Assembly (NCBI GenBank): GCA_020744425.1
Contig: JAGMUV010000001.1
Coordinates: 7,130,001-7,194,000, forward strand
Direction: 5' to 3'
DNA: 64,000 bases
DNA from: Dactylonectria macrodidyma
Lineage: Eukaryota > Ascomycota > Sordariomycetes > Hypocreales > Nectriaceae
The notes under the pieces are model-generated. The model had not been told where the DNA came from. It did no database searches and was given only the letters and a program-made list of their open reading frames with translations. Below, piece after piece: positions 11,324 to 22,862 of this stretch. The translations under genes were made by a program, and so were the position numbers. Position 1 is the first letter of the stretch. Each line of letters begins with the position of its first letter.

Positions 11324-11633
11324 TCAGACTACCAAGTGATTCTTCAGCCATTACAAAGGATGTAACGAATAGCATCAATACCAAGGTCGACCAAGGCTTA
11401 GCCCCGAGACCTCCCAGTGGGTCTACTTTAATGAAACAAAAAGGTTGCAGGTTATGTTAAAAGGCCTAAGTTGCATATATCTGAGAAAAGTACAGTTCCT
11501 TACATAGTATCCATATCCCAGCCACCAGCAGATCGGACCATCTTAGTCATACGGTCTCAACATCAAGAGCGTGCCAACCTTACACCTAAAGGCAAGCGGA
11601 TCGCCATATGCATTTGTGATCAGTTTGAAATCT

Positions 11634-12650
11634 TCATTTTCCATCTCTGACTGATGGCACCCAATGATTCAAAAACCCCTTTGCGCAGGATACTGCCGTT
11701 GCTGCTGCGTATCACTAAAGAACCTCCGTCTTACGACTGTCAGCATAGTCGCAAGCACCCTTGATGACAACGCAGGGGAATATATCCCACACTCCAGCGC
11801 CCTCCATTTCAAAACCAACAACATTTTCTCGCTGTGATATCATGTCTCGTTCCTCCCCGGACTTCACAACTGTGTCTCCCGACGCGATGAGGCCGAAGTG
11901 AACCGCAGGCTGCGGTGCATCTTGAGCAAGTCCATGGCGGAATACTGGCTGATCTCTGCATTCGCTCATCTGACATACTATGCTACAGCTAGCGTGATGG
12001 CAGGCTGCCCTAAAGAGCTTGTCGTTTTGTGTACCTGGGTACTCTGCTTTCAACTCGGTCTCTTTTCGGAGCTCATCAAGATAGCTGCTCATGTGGTTGA
12101 GTAGAGTCTTGCGGCCTCTGATGCCTCTGAGTTTCGCCAGAAGGCCATGTATCTCGGTATTTGGCCGCCCTAGTGAGTCTAGAAGCGTATCCTTACGCTC
12201 GAGCCGATCGGGATGTCGCCGCCTAAGGTCGTATTGGATGATACCGTCACTGACAATCACGTCACCTAAGACAATCTCCTAGTTACCGCCAGGAAGAAAG
12301 GGGACTGTGCCACAGACGCCCATAACAATGGCTAGCTTGATATCGGGGAACCTTCTACGACAGTTAGCCGCAACGGATCCAGCGCTTACCTTGCCCATGC
12401 CTAGCATGTGGATTAGTACTGGTGGGTCCGATCGAGCCTGTAATGTAGGCGTTGGAATCGGCGGCTGCTTTGCCGTAGCAGGGCCAGTCGTCATCCCAGT
12501 GCTCATCGAACACGGCCTCGATGGCATCGGCCTCGATCTTTAGGGCACAGATTATGGCAATCTCGAAGTCTCCCTGGCGGGTGGGACGTTTCCGTGTTCT
12601 TGATTGTTTGGGGGCTGTGGATAGGATGTACTTGCTTCCTTTGATAGAGG
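11634..12650 (-). pseudogene. Purine/uridine phosphorylase-like gene, decayed
   Basis: The minus strand encodes a nucleoside phosphorylase superfamily domain (PNP_UDP_1) of the type fungi place at the N-terminus of NLR-like and related proteins. Seen in order: DFEIAIICAL..EADAIEAV, DDWPCYGKAAADSNAYITG, HMLGMGKVSAGSVAAN, GVCGTVPFLPGGN, HFGLIASGDTVVKSG, VVGFEMEGAGVWD, VIKGACDYADS, YAAATAVSCAKGFLNHWVPS and a stop at 11634. It is broken by a frame change near 12425, a TAG after PGGN (~12280), and adjacent TAG and TGA codons before YAAATA (~11718). All three stops can arise by C-to-T change of CAG or CGA, which fits RIP. No ATG is visible upstream, and a hAT element begins at 12660, probably having cut off the 5' end. 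It could no longer make the full protein. Confidence 0.75.
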
Positions 12651-13079
12651 GCTGACCTAAAGCTCGGAACCACTACATCCACTCCACTTTGGAAGAAGTA
12701 GAGTGGATGTACGATTTTTTAGGCAATTACATTGTGGATGTAATATATATTCGACCGGAGTGGAATGGATGTACACACGTGGATTTATGAGTGGGTTTAT
12801 AAGTGGATTTTTGATGCTATTCATAACCTCATCAGTGTCTATTCAGCCTCACTTTCAGAGGTTGACACTAACTCTTTAGCCTATTGCTGCTATAATGAAT
12901 CGTCGACCTCGCTAGCGCTGTCCTCGCCCCCCAATAGCCATTTTGGCTCAGCAAGCACCAGCTCGTCATCGCTTAGAGTCCCACAACCAGCATCAAGCTT
13001 ACCTTCAAAGTATAGCTTGTCGCATTGCCAGCTACGCCAAAAGGAAATGTGCACTCCTCTTGCCGAAGTGCAATTGTGG

Positions 13080-15750
13080 TCCATAGCTCTGTCTGACATA
13101 GCTTAAGTAATGGATCCAGGTCCTTAATAAGGCCAGCACAGTACCAAAAGCATAAACCTAACAAATAGCAATAATCTCAGCATCTAGATCCATACGCAAC
13201 CCCGAGACCATCTTACCAACAGCTACAAATAACCTCTCACACTCAGCTAACATCAACTGGATCGTCAGAAAGTCCAAGGCCATCCTAGACAATCGATAAT
13301 ATCTGCTTTACTTAGTAATCCAATAACCAATTAGATTACTAACGTTACTATCGCTAGCATCACGATCCGTCTGCCACGCTTAGTACTCATCACTAACAAC
13401 AGCTGCAGCGTAGGCTGGTATTGAGTTCAGCAGACGACTGTTCTTCTCAAAAGGGTTGAAAAACCAAGGTCTTTTTGCCAGTAGCTCGTCATCGCCTCTG
13501 CTACTACTGGTTCTAACCTCGAGACGAGCGTAATCGGACAGCCAGACGTTAGTAACGATCTCTTTTGCCTTTTCAGCCTAAATAGGCTTATAAGCCTACG
13601 TTTCATCAAACCAGTCCTAACTATAAGCTAGATAGAGCGCTATAGCCATATAATAGATAGGCGCCTCATCTAGCTACTGATAATATTCATCCAGCTTATC
13701 CTAAATAAGGTTAATTCTAATATAGAAGTGCTCTAGATCAGGAAAGTCAGTAGTGAGCTGCTTATATTCTTCCAGTATGTTAAGCAGTAACTCATAGCTA
13801 AGCACTACGTCCTAGATATTACTATAGGAGCCAGTCTAGCATTACTTCTGCTTATAGGTATATCTATTACTCTTAAGCGTCTTTACTATAGTCTTAAAAA
13901 CAGTCAGAATAGCCTCCAAATAGTAAAGAACCTCCTAGTATTTATCTATTAGCTGATTCTCATCTTAGAGGATGCGTAGTTTCATTACTAACTTGGCTTA
14001 TATCACTTGGCCAGTCTTTTTAGACCGATTTTCATCCTCCTATTATGCCTTATACTTAATCAGTAGAAGTTCGATAGAGGTTTTTAACTATAGAGCCCTG
14101 CGGATCATGTAGAGTTATAATACCCAATGCGTATTATTATTAATAATTAGCTTAAGTGGTTTCTTTAATCGGAGTTTAAGAGTAGTAGCGCGATTAATTT
14201 CGTCCTATTAGATATACTAAATTAGTATAAGACGAATAGGATTTAGTAAAACCGCTTACTTTCTAGACCTCCTTAAATAAGTAAATTAGCTAATAGTTAA
14301 TAACGTACTTGATAAGTGAGTGGGCCAAACAAGCGAGTGGGCCACGAATACTGTGCACTAAAAAGAGCTGAACTTTAAATATTTAAAACTAGCTATTTAA
14401 TTATTAAAAATAAAATAAAAATAATTTTAATTATTTAATTAAAAAGAAAACTATATAATAATTTTTTTAAATTTTTAAAAAAATTCCTTTATATAGAAAT
14501 AGCTACGTATACAGTGCGAATAAGGATTTTTAATATAGCTTATTAAGTGATTTTTTAAAAAAAGCTAAGAAAATTCATATTAATTTTCTAATATATAATA
14601 GAGCTATTTCTATAATATTAGCTATTTTACTCTTAGTTTGAATTTTAGAGAATATTTTAAAGATATTTTCATTTAAGGTATAAATACTAGGAAATTTCAA
14701 AGTGGCCCACTCGCTTGTTTGGCCTACTCACTTATTAAGTACGTTATATATATTAACTATAATATTATATAACTTGCTAACTGGTCCTTTTTTATACTAT
14801 TAAGCGTATTTAGTATTAGATAACACTTCTATACCTAATAATTGCTACTTAAATACGCTGGCATTTTTGCTAAATAAGAGCGCCTTAGCTAATAAGTTAA
14901 TTATCTAGCTAAATATAGCGTCCTTAGCATAGTCAGCTATCGAACCTAAGTTTAGCACCTATAACCTCTATTATAGTATCATTATTTTCAGCATTATCAA
15001 GCGTAAAGTAGCCAATCTTCTCTAGACTCATGCTAAGAGTATGTAAGACGTTGAGAACCTCCCACCGATCGTTAAGCCCAAGTGACGATAAGCCTCTAGA
15101 AACCCAATCATGATTTTGCATAGCCGATTCTTCTTATCTCTAAAAAAAAAACAAGCAATGCCGTAGAGAGCAAGCTTATTTCGATATGTCCAGCCATCAA
15201 ATGAGACATAAGACGCTCCCAGGGCGTTCCTCAGCACCTCGACAACCTTCTGCTTATGGCGGTTATACTCTTAAATGATCTGATATCAGACAGCCTAGCA
15301 CTGAAGTTAGCGCATTAGATCGAAACGGAGGCATTTAAATAGTTAAAGATTTCTTAGAGGATAGGGTTCTTAGTAAAGGAAAAGGACTAGTTACTACTAA
15401 CGATTCATTCGACTAGCATACACTAAGGGTATTACTTATTAAAGGTTAAGATAAAGCTATTCGCAATATTCTGTTCCGCAAGCTTATTAACATCCAGTTT
15501 TAAAACAGAGGCAATAGTTGTTAGATTGGGTCATGTGTACCTAATTAGGGCAGGAACGTGCTACATAAGTAGCGCGCTGCGTTTTTGGCCTATTGGTCAA
15601 AATCCAACAATAGTCAGCTGGTTCATTTTAGAGCGCCTTGGGATTTCAGCTATACTATGCTCTTTTTCTCTCCCTCTAGTGCTGGTGTTTTGTGCTCACG
15701 CTATAGATAATTTGCCGCATTCTGGAGACCTGAAGAGGTAAAACTCGCGA
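13080..15750 (-). pseudogene. hAT transposase relic
   Basis: Pieces in order on the minus strand: a BED-finger-like start near 15.7 kb, VSFDGWTYRNKLALYGIA near 15.2 kb (first catalytic region), IGYFTLDNAENND near 15.0 kb, and after a MITE-interrupted middle the C-terminal dimerisation domain near 13.1-13.3 kb with MALDFLTIQLM and AECERLFVAVGKMVSGLRMD. The frame holds many TAA/TAG codons at places where Q or W is expected, so it is inactive. The protein would have been roughly 800 residues. It is nested in the hAT element and is its only gene. Confidence 0.78.
14301..14746. mobile_element. MITE with 45-bp terminal inverted repeats
   Basis: The arm at 14301-14345 (TAACGTACTTGATAAGTGAG...) is the near-perfect reverse complement of 14702-14746 (...CTCACTTATTAAGTACGTTA). 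The ~355 bp between is extremely AT-rich and noncoding. It sits inside the hAT transposase relic. A related single arm lies at 33227-33270. Confidence 0.75.
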
Positions 15751-16312
15751 TGATGGGACGATTTCTGAGGACACAGTCCTTACAAGCCCATTTGCGTAAG
15801 CCATGGCGTGGAATATCATAGCCAAAGTCCCACAGCCAAGTGCTAGTATCACGAGCGCGCTCTGACCAAGCCCAGCCTCCGAAACGGCGAAAAAGACGGT
15901 CTTTGAGGTGCTGCTATTAGCTGGCTAGGCTGGCTGGTTGGCTGACATCGTCAAATTTTTTTTATAGCAAAAATAACAGTAGGAAATCTTAGAAAACGCA
16001 CTCAATAGGGGCAGTTTCTCATATCACGTCATAAGATTAGCTATGGGGGTGATCGACCTCGGCTAACTTGAGTCCAGGTACCTCGATTTAATGGGCAATT
16101 ATATACAAAAATAAGTACTACGGACCGTACAGGGTCAGGGAATATCTTACTATACCTAAATCCACCTAAATCTACTCCATTACATCCACTTTCAGGTCCG
16201 AATGTAGTGTAGTGGATTATTCCGTAAGCTGAGCGCCGGCAAAGTGGATGTAATAGAGATGGGCCACTTATATGTGGTCCATGTGGATGTGTAGTGTATT
16301 GGTCCGAGCCTT

Positions 16313-16880
16313 GCGTATAAAACACTGCGTTAACGTCGCGAAGTGCTGACACCGCTGTGATTTTACAATCCCCTTCCTTATTTGTTTGTCCTTCCTCTAT
16401 AACTACACGATTTACAGAGTTTCCCACTTCTCATTAGAACCTTCCCATTCTTCCTGCATCGCGAAGCGCCTTATGGGAGGTTGACACGTCAAAGGACAAC
16501 ATCGTAAGCGTCACAATGTCCACTGATATGTTGATAGCGCGTGATGACAGACTAAAAAACATCTGTCTGTCTTTAGGAGTGTCCCATTGTGCTAAACCTC
16601 CTTTTTGGAGCACGGCAGCCACGGCGTAATCGTTTCTCAGGCGCAGCCTGCGGAGCATTGTAGTTAAGTTGGACTGATGATATTTACATGGCAGAGCTAG
16701 TGGCTTAAGAGTCTATGTCAACTGTGGAAATTTTTTCAAGGGCTCTTAGAGAAGCGCAATGCGCCACGTCTAGCCATCTATTGGACCATTGAAGGGTCGC
16801 AAAGGGGCATATCGCAGGTTCTACTCCATGTATTCGGAAGCTGATACCACGAAGCATCGTCCGTATAGCAGTGACTAAGG
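16313..16880. other. Right flank of the hAT element, uncertain coding remnant
   Basis: Minus frame 16434-16658 (MLRRLRLRNDYAVAAVLQ...) and the frame just downstream (KITAVSALRDVNAVFYTQ, ending at the hAT TIR) are protein-like but broken and unrecognised. They could be the part of a gene separated from the phosphorylase relic by the hAT insertion. Confidence 0.3.
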
Positions 16881-18101
16881 CTACTCTAAGTCAAGTTTAT
16901 CTATCTCAGGCATACCATCAACCCGGCCCTTAATTGTATACACCCAGTCCCGCTCTTTAAGAACCTGCGCCAATGTCTTTCCATCCCCAGCATCTGAATC
17001 CAGCGTAAACAGGCCTTCCTCCAGGAGTGTAGGCAAGCACCCATACGCGCGATCTTCATCTTCAAGAGCAATCTGGAGAAGGGAGCGTCCCTCCTCGTCC
17101 CTCGTGTGGACGTCAGCGCCCGCTTCGACCAACATCATGAGAATATCCATATCCCCTTTCTCCACACAACACGACAGCGGGGTCCGTCCCTCCACCGTCC
17201 TAGAATTCAGCTCCATACCCGACTCCAGCAGCGTTTCCATAAAGTCCGCGTCTCGTTGATTCAGAATCGCAACATGAAGTGCTGTCTTGTTATCCTCGAA
17301 TATTCCAAGCTCGGTATTCGGGCCAAGCTCAAACATCGCCCTTAGCGCCGGGATACACCATGAATCTGGTGCCGGCTTGCTATTCATCATCATGAGATGC
17401 AGCGGAGTGCACCCTTCCTCGTCTTGCGCGTTGATATCGGCCCCATTCTCAACTAGGATTCGAATGGCAGCGACATGACCTCTTTGCGCTGCGAGGTGCA
17501 GCGGTGTCCGCTCCTCCCATTCCCGCGCGTTTACATCTGATCCTTTTTGAATCAGGAAGCGAATGATCTTCGCGCAACCTCCGACCGCGGCAAAATGAAG
17601 TGCCGTGCGCTTGTCGTAATGGCTGGTAGCATGGATGTCCGCGCCGTGCTTTACCAGAAGGAACACACTTGGTGCATTTCGCGCCATCGCATTGTCATGC
17701 AGAAGGGACATGTCTTCTTTGTATTTGTTCTGGTCAAGGGCATCGAGATTGGCACCATGCTTTACAAATTGGCCGATGACTGCATCGCGGATAGCGATCT
17801 CCTCAGTCACCGGCATTGGTAGACCATCTGACGTGGTTAGCTGAGAAGGGTGGTTATATTCTTCTAGATCCTCCTCCATATTGGCGAAGAAGCGTCCCAT
17901 GTGATCTTTCGTTTCCAAAGTAGTAAGCTGCGCCTTGAGACCTGAGCATTCGCCATAGTTGATGTTGTGTTGGTAGAGGAGGGGCAAGACCAGTTTGTGA
18001 ACATGGCGATTTGAGCGGCTGAAGCGGGAGAGTTGTGTATAGCTTTTTAGACAGTTTGCGATGGAAATGATGCATTCGTTGGGGAGATCTAGCAGGTTCA
18101 T
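16881..18101 (-). CDS. F-box and ankyrin-repeat protein
   Basis: Predicted 406-aa protein. The first true ATG is at 18101 and begins directly with the F-box (MNLLDLPNECIISIANCL, then a LSRFSRSNRHVH stretch and LVLPLLYQ); the open frame runs further upstream only with a TTG. After a ~100-residue spacer come about seven to eight ankyrin repeats (residues ~115-380), with clear TALHFAA, TPLHLAAQRGH, TPLHLMMM, TALHVAI and TPLSCCVEKG motifs and the DVNA/DINAQ turns. F-box proteins recruit substrates to SCF ubiquitin ligases through SKP1; the ankyrin array would be the substrate-binding part. Such genes are expanded in Pezizomycotina. The frame is intact and intronless. Substrate unknown. Confidence 0.85.
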   Translation of the reverse strand: MNLLDLPNECIISIANCLKSYTQLSRFSRSNRHVHKLVLPLLYQHNINYGECSGLKAQLTTLETKDHMGRFFANMEEDLEEYNHPSQLTTSDGLPMPVTEEIAIRDAVIGQFVKHGANLDALDQNKYKEDMSLLHDNAMARNAPSVFLLVKHGADIHATSHYDKRTALHFAAVGGCAKIIRFLIQKGSDVNAREWEERTPLHLAAQRGHVAAIRILVENGADINAQDEEGCTPLHLMMMNSKPAPDSWCIPALRAMFELGPNTELGIFEDNKTALHVAILNQRDADFMETLLESGMELNSRTVEGRTPLSCCVEKGDMDILMMLVEAGADVHTRDEEGRSLLQIALEDEDRAYGCLPTLLEEGLFTLDSDAGDGKTLAQVLKERDWVYTIKGRVDGMPEIDKLDLE

Positions 18102-18495
18102 GTTGCGCTTGGTGTTTTTACAAGGAACTGGTTGGGTTTGATCACTCCTCTTTAAGACATATAAGAATGAGGAGGGGGTTAGGATTTGAAGCTTTTCCAG
18201 TCGCTGTTGTGGATTCTGCTCAGCCTCACTGGCAGGAGTGGCCAATGAAATTATAGTATGGTGGTGGTCTAGCGGTGTTGCGACTCAGTCTACGGAGCAC
18301 CTTGCCATGTTTCGGCGTAACTATTCTCCGCGCTCCGAATCCCTTTTCCGACGTGAATCGTTAGAGTGCCGACTCACAAGTCCGCCACCCCACATGACCG
18401 CCACGTCAAAATGCACTCACCTTCATTATTATAACAGAGTGTAACTACGCGATAATATTACCAATTCTCATCCACTCTAGCCCATTTTTGCTGCA

Positions 18496-18990
18496 ATGTC
18501 ACGCGGATTTGACTGGGATTATGAAGATCTAATTTCTTCGGTACTTGAGGCTGCGGAATCCAGCTCAATCGCAGAAGCTGCACGCGACACGGGAATCTCC
18601 CGAAGCACGCTATGGGACCGCCCACTTTAGTCTTGATTAAGTGGTCACGGCCGGGAGACCTCACAGCCACACACACACAAAATACACACACAGTTAGGGT
18701 CTTCTGAATGCCACGCTAGCTTTCCGACAATAATGGCCTACCTAGATTAGAGCAAGGCAGAAGACGATTGGGTTGAGGCTCAGGTAGCCATAGAGATAGA
18801 AAACAATCCTTTTTCTAGTTCTAGTAGAAGAGGCATACATAAGATCTAGGAGGCGGCGAAGAAGGATAGCAAAGAGCAGCAGGGTTTATATTTAACTAGA
18901 TAATAAGGAATTCATCGCTATTCTAGATCTTAGGTGTTAAATATTATGCGCAATAACTAATAGCAGCAACCCCTAATAACCGCAGCTATG
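18496..18990 (+). mobile_element. Pogo/Fot-like transposase fragment (HTH_psq)
   Basis: A 44-codon frame at 18496-18630 reads a pipsqueak-type helix-turn-helix: ...SIAEAARDTGISRSTLWDR, the N-terminal DNA-binding motif of fungal pogo/Fot-like DDE transposases. It stops after RPL. Downstream to ~18990 a degraded frame with stops (NPFSSSSRRGIHKI, then a Lys-rich stretch) may be more of the same element, but the catalytic domain is not visible. Confidence 0.6.
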
Positions 18991-19149
18991 TTATAGGCGA
19001 TGAATGCTTATATATTTCCACACCTAGGTGCGGCAATTCTAAATCCGCATCCGGGTGCGGATGTAGCGGGCGACCGAGAATCGCCTGGACTCCGGTCCAA
19101 AGAGGAGTCTCGATACCATGACCCGAGCGGGTGAAAAGGAGGCGGACCC

Positions 19150-20000
19150 CTGAATACAACACAGTCCGTAGAAACTGTCAGAGTAAACTCAGCATAGTCA
19201 TATTCCCCCTGCTGACATATATCCAAATAATAGCTCTTAAGTACATGTCGATATAGGTATAGATAGAGAAGCCGAAGTTCTTAAGCTTCTCGTACCTATC
19301 GAGAGACTATATGAAGTTAGGCCTAGGAACCTGGAAGTTCTTCCGGTGCTTCTAATCAGTAAGGTGTCTTTATTCGGCCTGCTTTTTCCACTCGGGGGTC
19401 GTTTGGTACTCGCGATATGGAATATTCTGGCCGATAAGAATGCTAGTACGGTTACGGACGTAGTAGTATAGAGACCCCCTGCCAAATCCTCTGATGCTTA
19501 GAGACTGACGGTCGTCTTAGAAGAGGAACTCTCTTACTTTTTGAATAGCCTCCTGTTGTTCAGCCAGATCTCAGAAGCGCCGCTTCATGCCATGCTTCAG
19601 ACGATACTCCTATACAGTCCGCTCGCAGATCTCGATGCTGCGTCGCTTAAGATCACAGACGATGGGAGTGTCGCTATATCCGTATTAGTAGAAGTAGCCC
19701 TTGATCAACTTGACGATGGTGTTAGTATCAATCTTTGAGTGAAGGGGGGAGGGAGTACTCCTGGGCACCCCATTCCGCTTACCTCCTTTTCAGGGTTCTG
19801 ACGTCGAGTACGTGCTCATCGTCGCGGAGATGGGCACATATAGTGTCAATGGATAGTCCTTCTCGCCGCTGCTCGAGGATCTGGTCCTTGACGCACTCCA
19901 AGTCCTTACGAGGCCTCGGCACTGTGCGGGACGCAGACCAGGGGTTCGAGATCGTGGTAGAGGTCGGAGTTAATACCTGCTTCAAGGCTTCCAGCTGCAA
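19150..20000 (-). mobile_element. Integrase-core (rve-type) transposon relic
   Basis: On the minus strand: an HTH-like start (RKDLECVKDQILEQRREG, HLRDDEHVLDVRTLKRR), then IVKLIKGYFY and GYSDTPIVCDLKRR, then the catalytic core entry PRPNFI-stop-SLDRYEKLKNFGF and IYTYIDMYLRAIIWIYV. The stop falls exactly where the family has W (TGG to TAG). This matches the large fungal family of integrase-catalytic-domain proteins with an SLDGYDKL-type motif. Several stops make it inactive; RIP is the simplest cause. The C-terminus is lost. Confidence 0.65.
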
Positions 20001-21150
20001 TATCCCGCCCCCTCTGAACCGGCATTATCGGAGCTTCGGCGCCGATGGAATGGCATCAGCTCTGCTACATTGAAAACAGTGCGCTATCATATCAATACTG
20101 TAGCCCCATATAAAAACGCCGAAAGCCAATGTGCGAAATAGCTCCAGTCATTTTCGTACTTGGTTTTGTCACCCGTGTGGCAATGTGCGACCGTAGAGAT
20201 GTGGCGGCAGTGCGCTGAACGACACGCTGGAGACCACGCCCAAAAATCGACGACCCAATTAACGTTTGCGGACACAACTTCACAGCCACGCTGGCTACCG
20301 ATACGCAAGAAGATCAAATGAATCACCAGAAGCAGGGCTTCACGTAGGTACAATTTTTATCGTGCCGCGACGCGCAGCCGTCGGGCGCCGGCGCCGCGTT
20401 GTTGATATCACCAGGAAATCCGGGATATTACGGGCTGGGCTGTCCTCTGCGGAGTCATCCGCCGACCACGCACCCAAAAACCCCCTGCGATTTCCGCGTG
20501 ATATCATACGCAGCAGCCTGCTGCCTGATGCTAGTTGTGGTCGTTCACGATGATCGTGATCCTTGCCACATTTCTATCCTCATTTCAACATGTAGTCCGG
20601 TTTAAGTGGATGTTGGCTGACATGTGATGGCCTGGGAGTGGGAAGTTCCACTCATGCCGATTACGAACCCTCAAGTGGCTGATTAAGTTCCTCAGCCGCA
20701 AAGCTTCGATCCTATGATCAGAACATGATTTGTATTTCTCTCCTGACACACAATGCGTTCTGCATGTGAATCCCCGCAAAACGTCTCCTATATGCTTCGG
20801 GCTGGTAGGTGAAAAGAAGAGGGTCTGGCTTAGGTTAGCAGCGTATGCCGAATGAAGTCGAACGGGGATTTCTCAGTTTCTATATAACAACCCTTCTCCG
20901 TTATTCCAAAAGACTTATTCTTCACTTGCTCCTCCTCCTTTCTACAGTTGCATCTGAAATCTGACTAGGCCTGAAACATCTTCTTTCCTATTACTGGAAG
21001 TTCATCTATGCGACCTCACAGACATAGAAGTAGTGAAGCCGCCGTCACATCCGTCATAGCAACGGCATATCATCTCCTGTCTGCCGAAACAACGCACTGA
21101 AAAAACCCGTCGGCCAGAAAATTTGCACAGCTGTCAATCGCCGGACGACC
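20001..21150. other. Intergenic, upstream of the SDR gene
   Basis: No supported gene. A TATA-like TATATAA lies at ~20882 and is followed by a pyrimidine-rich stretch (about 20915-20950), plausible core promoter and leader elements for the SDR gene starting at 21151. Confidence 0.45.
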
Positions 21151-22048
21151 ATGGAGGACCCGAAGCCATTTGCAGGGAAGGTCATCATAATCACGGGGGC
21201 TGCGCGCGGCATCGGCCTAGCGACGGCCCGGTACCTCGCCGCACGGGGCGCGACAATTTCGTTGGCCGACATACTGAAGCCGGAGCTGGAAGAGGCACAG
21301 GCGGATATCGCTAAGGACTTCCCTGGCACCAGCGTACTGCACGCGGTTGTAGATGTGAGAAGGAAGGAGGCTGTGGATAGCTGGATAAAAGATACTAAGG
21401 AGTCGTTCGGTAGGATTGATGGCTGCGTTAATAATGCTGGTACGTCTCGGTTGCTGAGTATGAAATCTACTCGATGCTTGATAGTCGTAGGTGGGAAAAC
21501 AAACTGATATTTTTAGGCATCAGTGGCACAGCAAAGGCCGTCGCGGAACTCACGAACGAGGAATGGCAGCAGGTGCTCGACATTAACCTGACGGGAGTGT
21601 TTAACAGCCTCCGTGCCGAGATCCCCGCCATGGCGGATTGTGGCAGCATCGTTAATATATCAAGCACGCTCGGTCTGCATGGCGCGGCAACCCTAGCACC
21701 ATACGTCACGTCCAAACACGGCGTTCTGGGCCTGACGAAGTGTGCGGCGAAGGAGGTCGCTTCAAGGGGTATTCGAGTTAATGCTATTTGCCCGTAGGTC
21801 TTGGATGCTTATGACCAAGGTGCCTCTGCTAACAAATAGAAACTAGCGGTGGTGTTGACACACCCATGATGCGCGAGGCCATCGGCAAGATCAAGTCTAT
21901 GAGCTTGGAGCCCGAAAATCTCCCTCAACTGTTCAAGAGGTACAGCAAGCCCGAGGAGATTGCAGCGCTCATTGCGTACCTACTGGGTGATGAGAGCAAA
22001 TTCACGACTAGTTCCGTATATTCCATAGATGGTGGCTGGTCGTCTTGA
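21151..22048 (+). CDS. Short-chain dehydrogenase/reductase, three exons
   Basis: Predicted 255-aa NAD(P)H-dependent oxidoreductase of the classical SDR family. Exons 21151-21439, 21517-21793 and 21847-22048; introns of 77 and 53 bp. Cofactor motif TGAARGIG near residue 16, then NNAG spanning the first splice junction, NISS for the catalytic serine, and YVTSK for the catalytic Tyr/Lys. The C-terminus ends with the usual SIDGGW. The second acceptor was chosen after AACTAG because the nearer AAATAG would bring in a stop, and this choice restores ICPGGVDTPMM. It is most like FabG-type or secondary-metabolite SDRs; the substrate cannot be read from sequence. Its neighbour downstream on the same strand is an MFS exporter. 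Confidence 0.9.
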
Positions 22049-22862
22049 GACTGAAATAGGCAGGAAATACAGGAATCGCCCTGTCCAATTATATTGACTT
22101 TGCACCTGCAAGTGGTCCAGAGGATTGCAAATATATGTGGCACTGATTCCGCCGATGAAATCGCTCCCATCCGATTTATCATCGAACTGTGGACAAACAT
22201 GTGCGAATTCAATTGCACCAATTTACCACCCCAACTTCGCTGCGTATGTGCCAGATGAATTGCCGACCTATTGATTGCTTTATGTCCGGCCCTCTACACC
22301 CTTCAATCCTCGAAACTTTCCATGTCTTCTAGTAAACAACCACCGCGATTGGGCCCCTGATCCAGGCTAGGGGGGGGTGGGGGGCGCAAATGAGTCACTC
22401 ATCACAAACTCTCCCTTTCCACGCGCGTGATTAGTACACCTCACCACACCAGTGAATGCTAGACTTAACCAATAAGCGTATTCCAGTGCCAACCCAACAC
22501 GTTTGCTTGGAGCCATGCTCGTAGATCCGGTGCGGAGCAATTTCTAAGAGACTGTCAAATACGTACGCAGTACATTAAAGAAATTGATCAGACTCGCAGC
22601 GCCTAGCGAAAGCTTAAAATTGCCGAACGGCTCTGGACAGAGATGCGTCTGCTAAGATTTCGATGCATATTGGCAAAGCTTTCTCGAGTTTTCGTAAGTG
22701 ATAGTTATATAGACGAACCCGTATTTAGGTCTGAAATTCCTCCAAACCGCAGTGGTCGTCTGTATTCGACAGTTTTCTCATCGCTCCAATACTACCACGT
22801 CCCCTCTACCAGTAACTCTATAGTTACTCATCACACACAAACGTCACAGAAGTACCCCCACA
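22049..22862. other. Intergenic between SDR and MFS genes
   Basis: Contains a G-rich run near 22369-22385. No coding frame supported; it holds the MFS promoter and leader. Confidence 0.45.

Larger units (their letters stand above)
12660..16312 (-). mobile_element. hAT DNA transposon, RIP-degraded
   Basis: About 3.65 kb bounded by imperfect terminal inverted repeats: AAGCTCGGAACCA at the left and, on the opposite strand, AAGGCTCGGACCA at the right. Both ends carry several copies of a short subterminal motif (AGTGGATGTA or its complement) at 12673-12800 and 16160-16300, a hAT hallmark. The interior encodes a broken hAT transposase on the minus strand and a nested MITE. I did not find a clean 8-bp target duplication (flanks TGACCTA and TGCGTATA are only partly alike), so the exact ends are uncertain by a few bases. 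Confidence 0.7.

Noticed and set aside
18102..18245. 48-residue N-terminal extension of the F-box/ankyrin protein
   Set aside because: It starts with TTG, while the ATG at 18101 begins exactly at the F-box.
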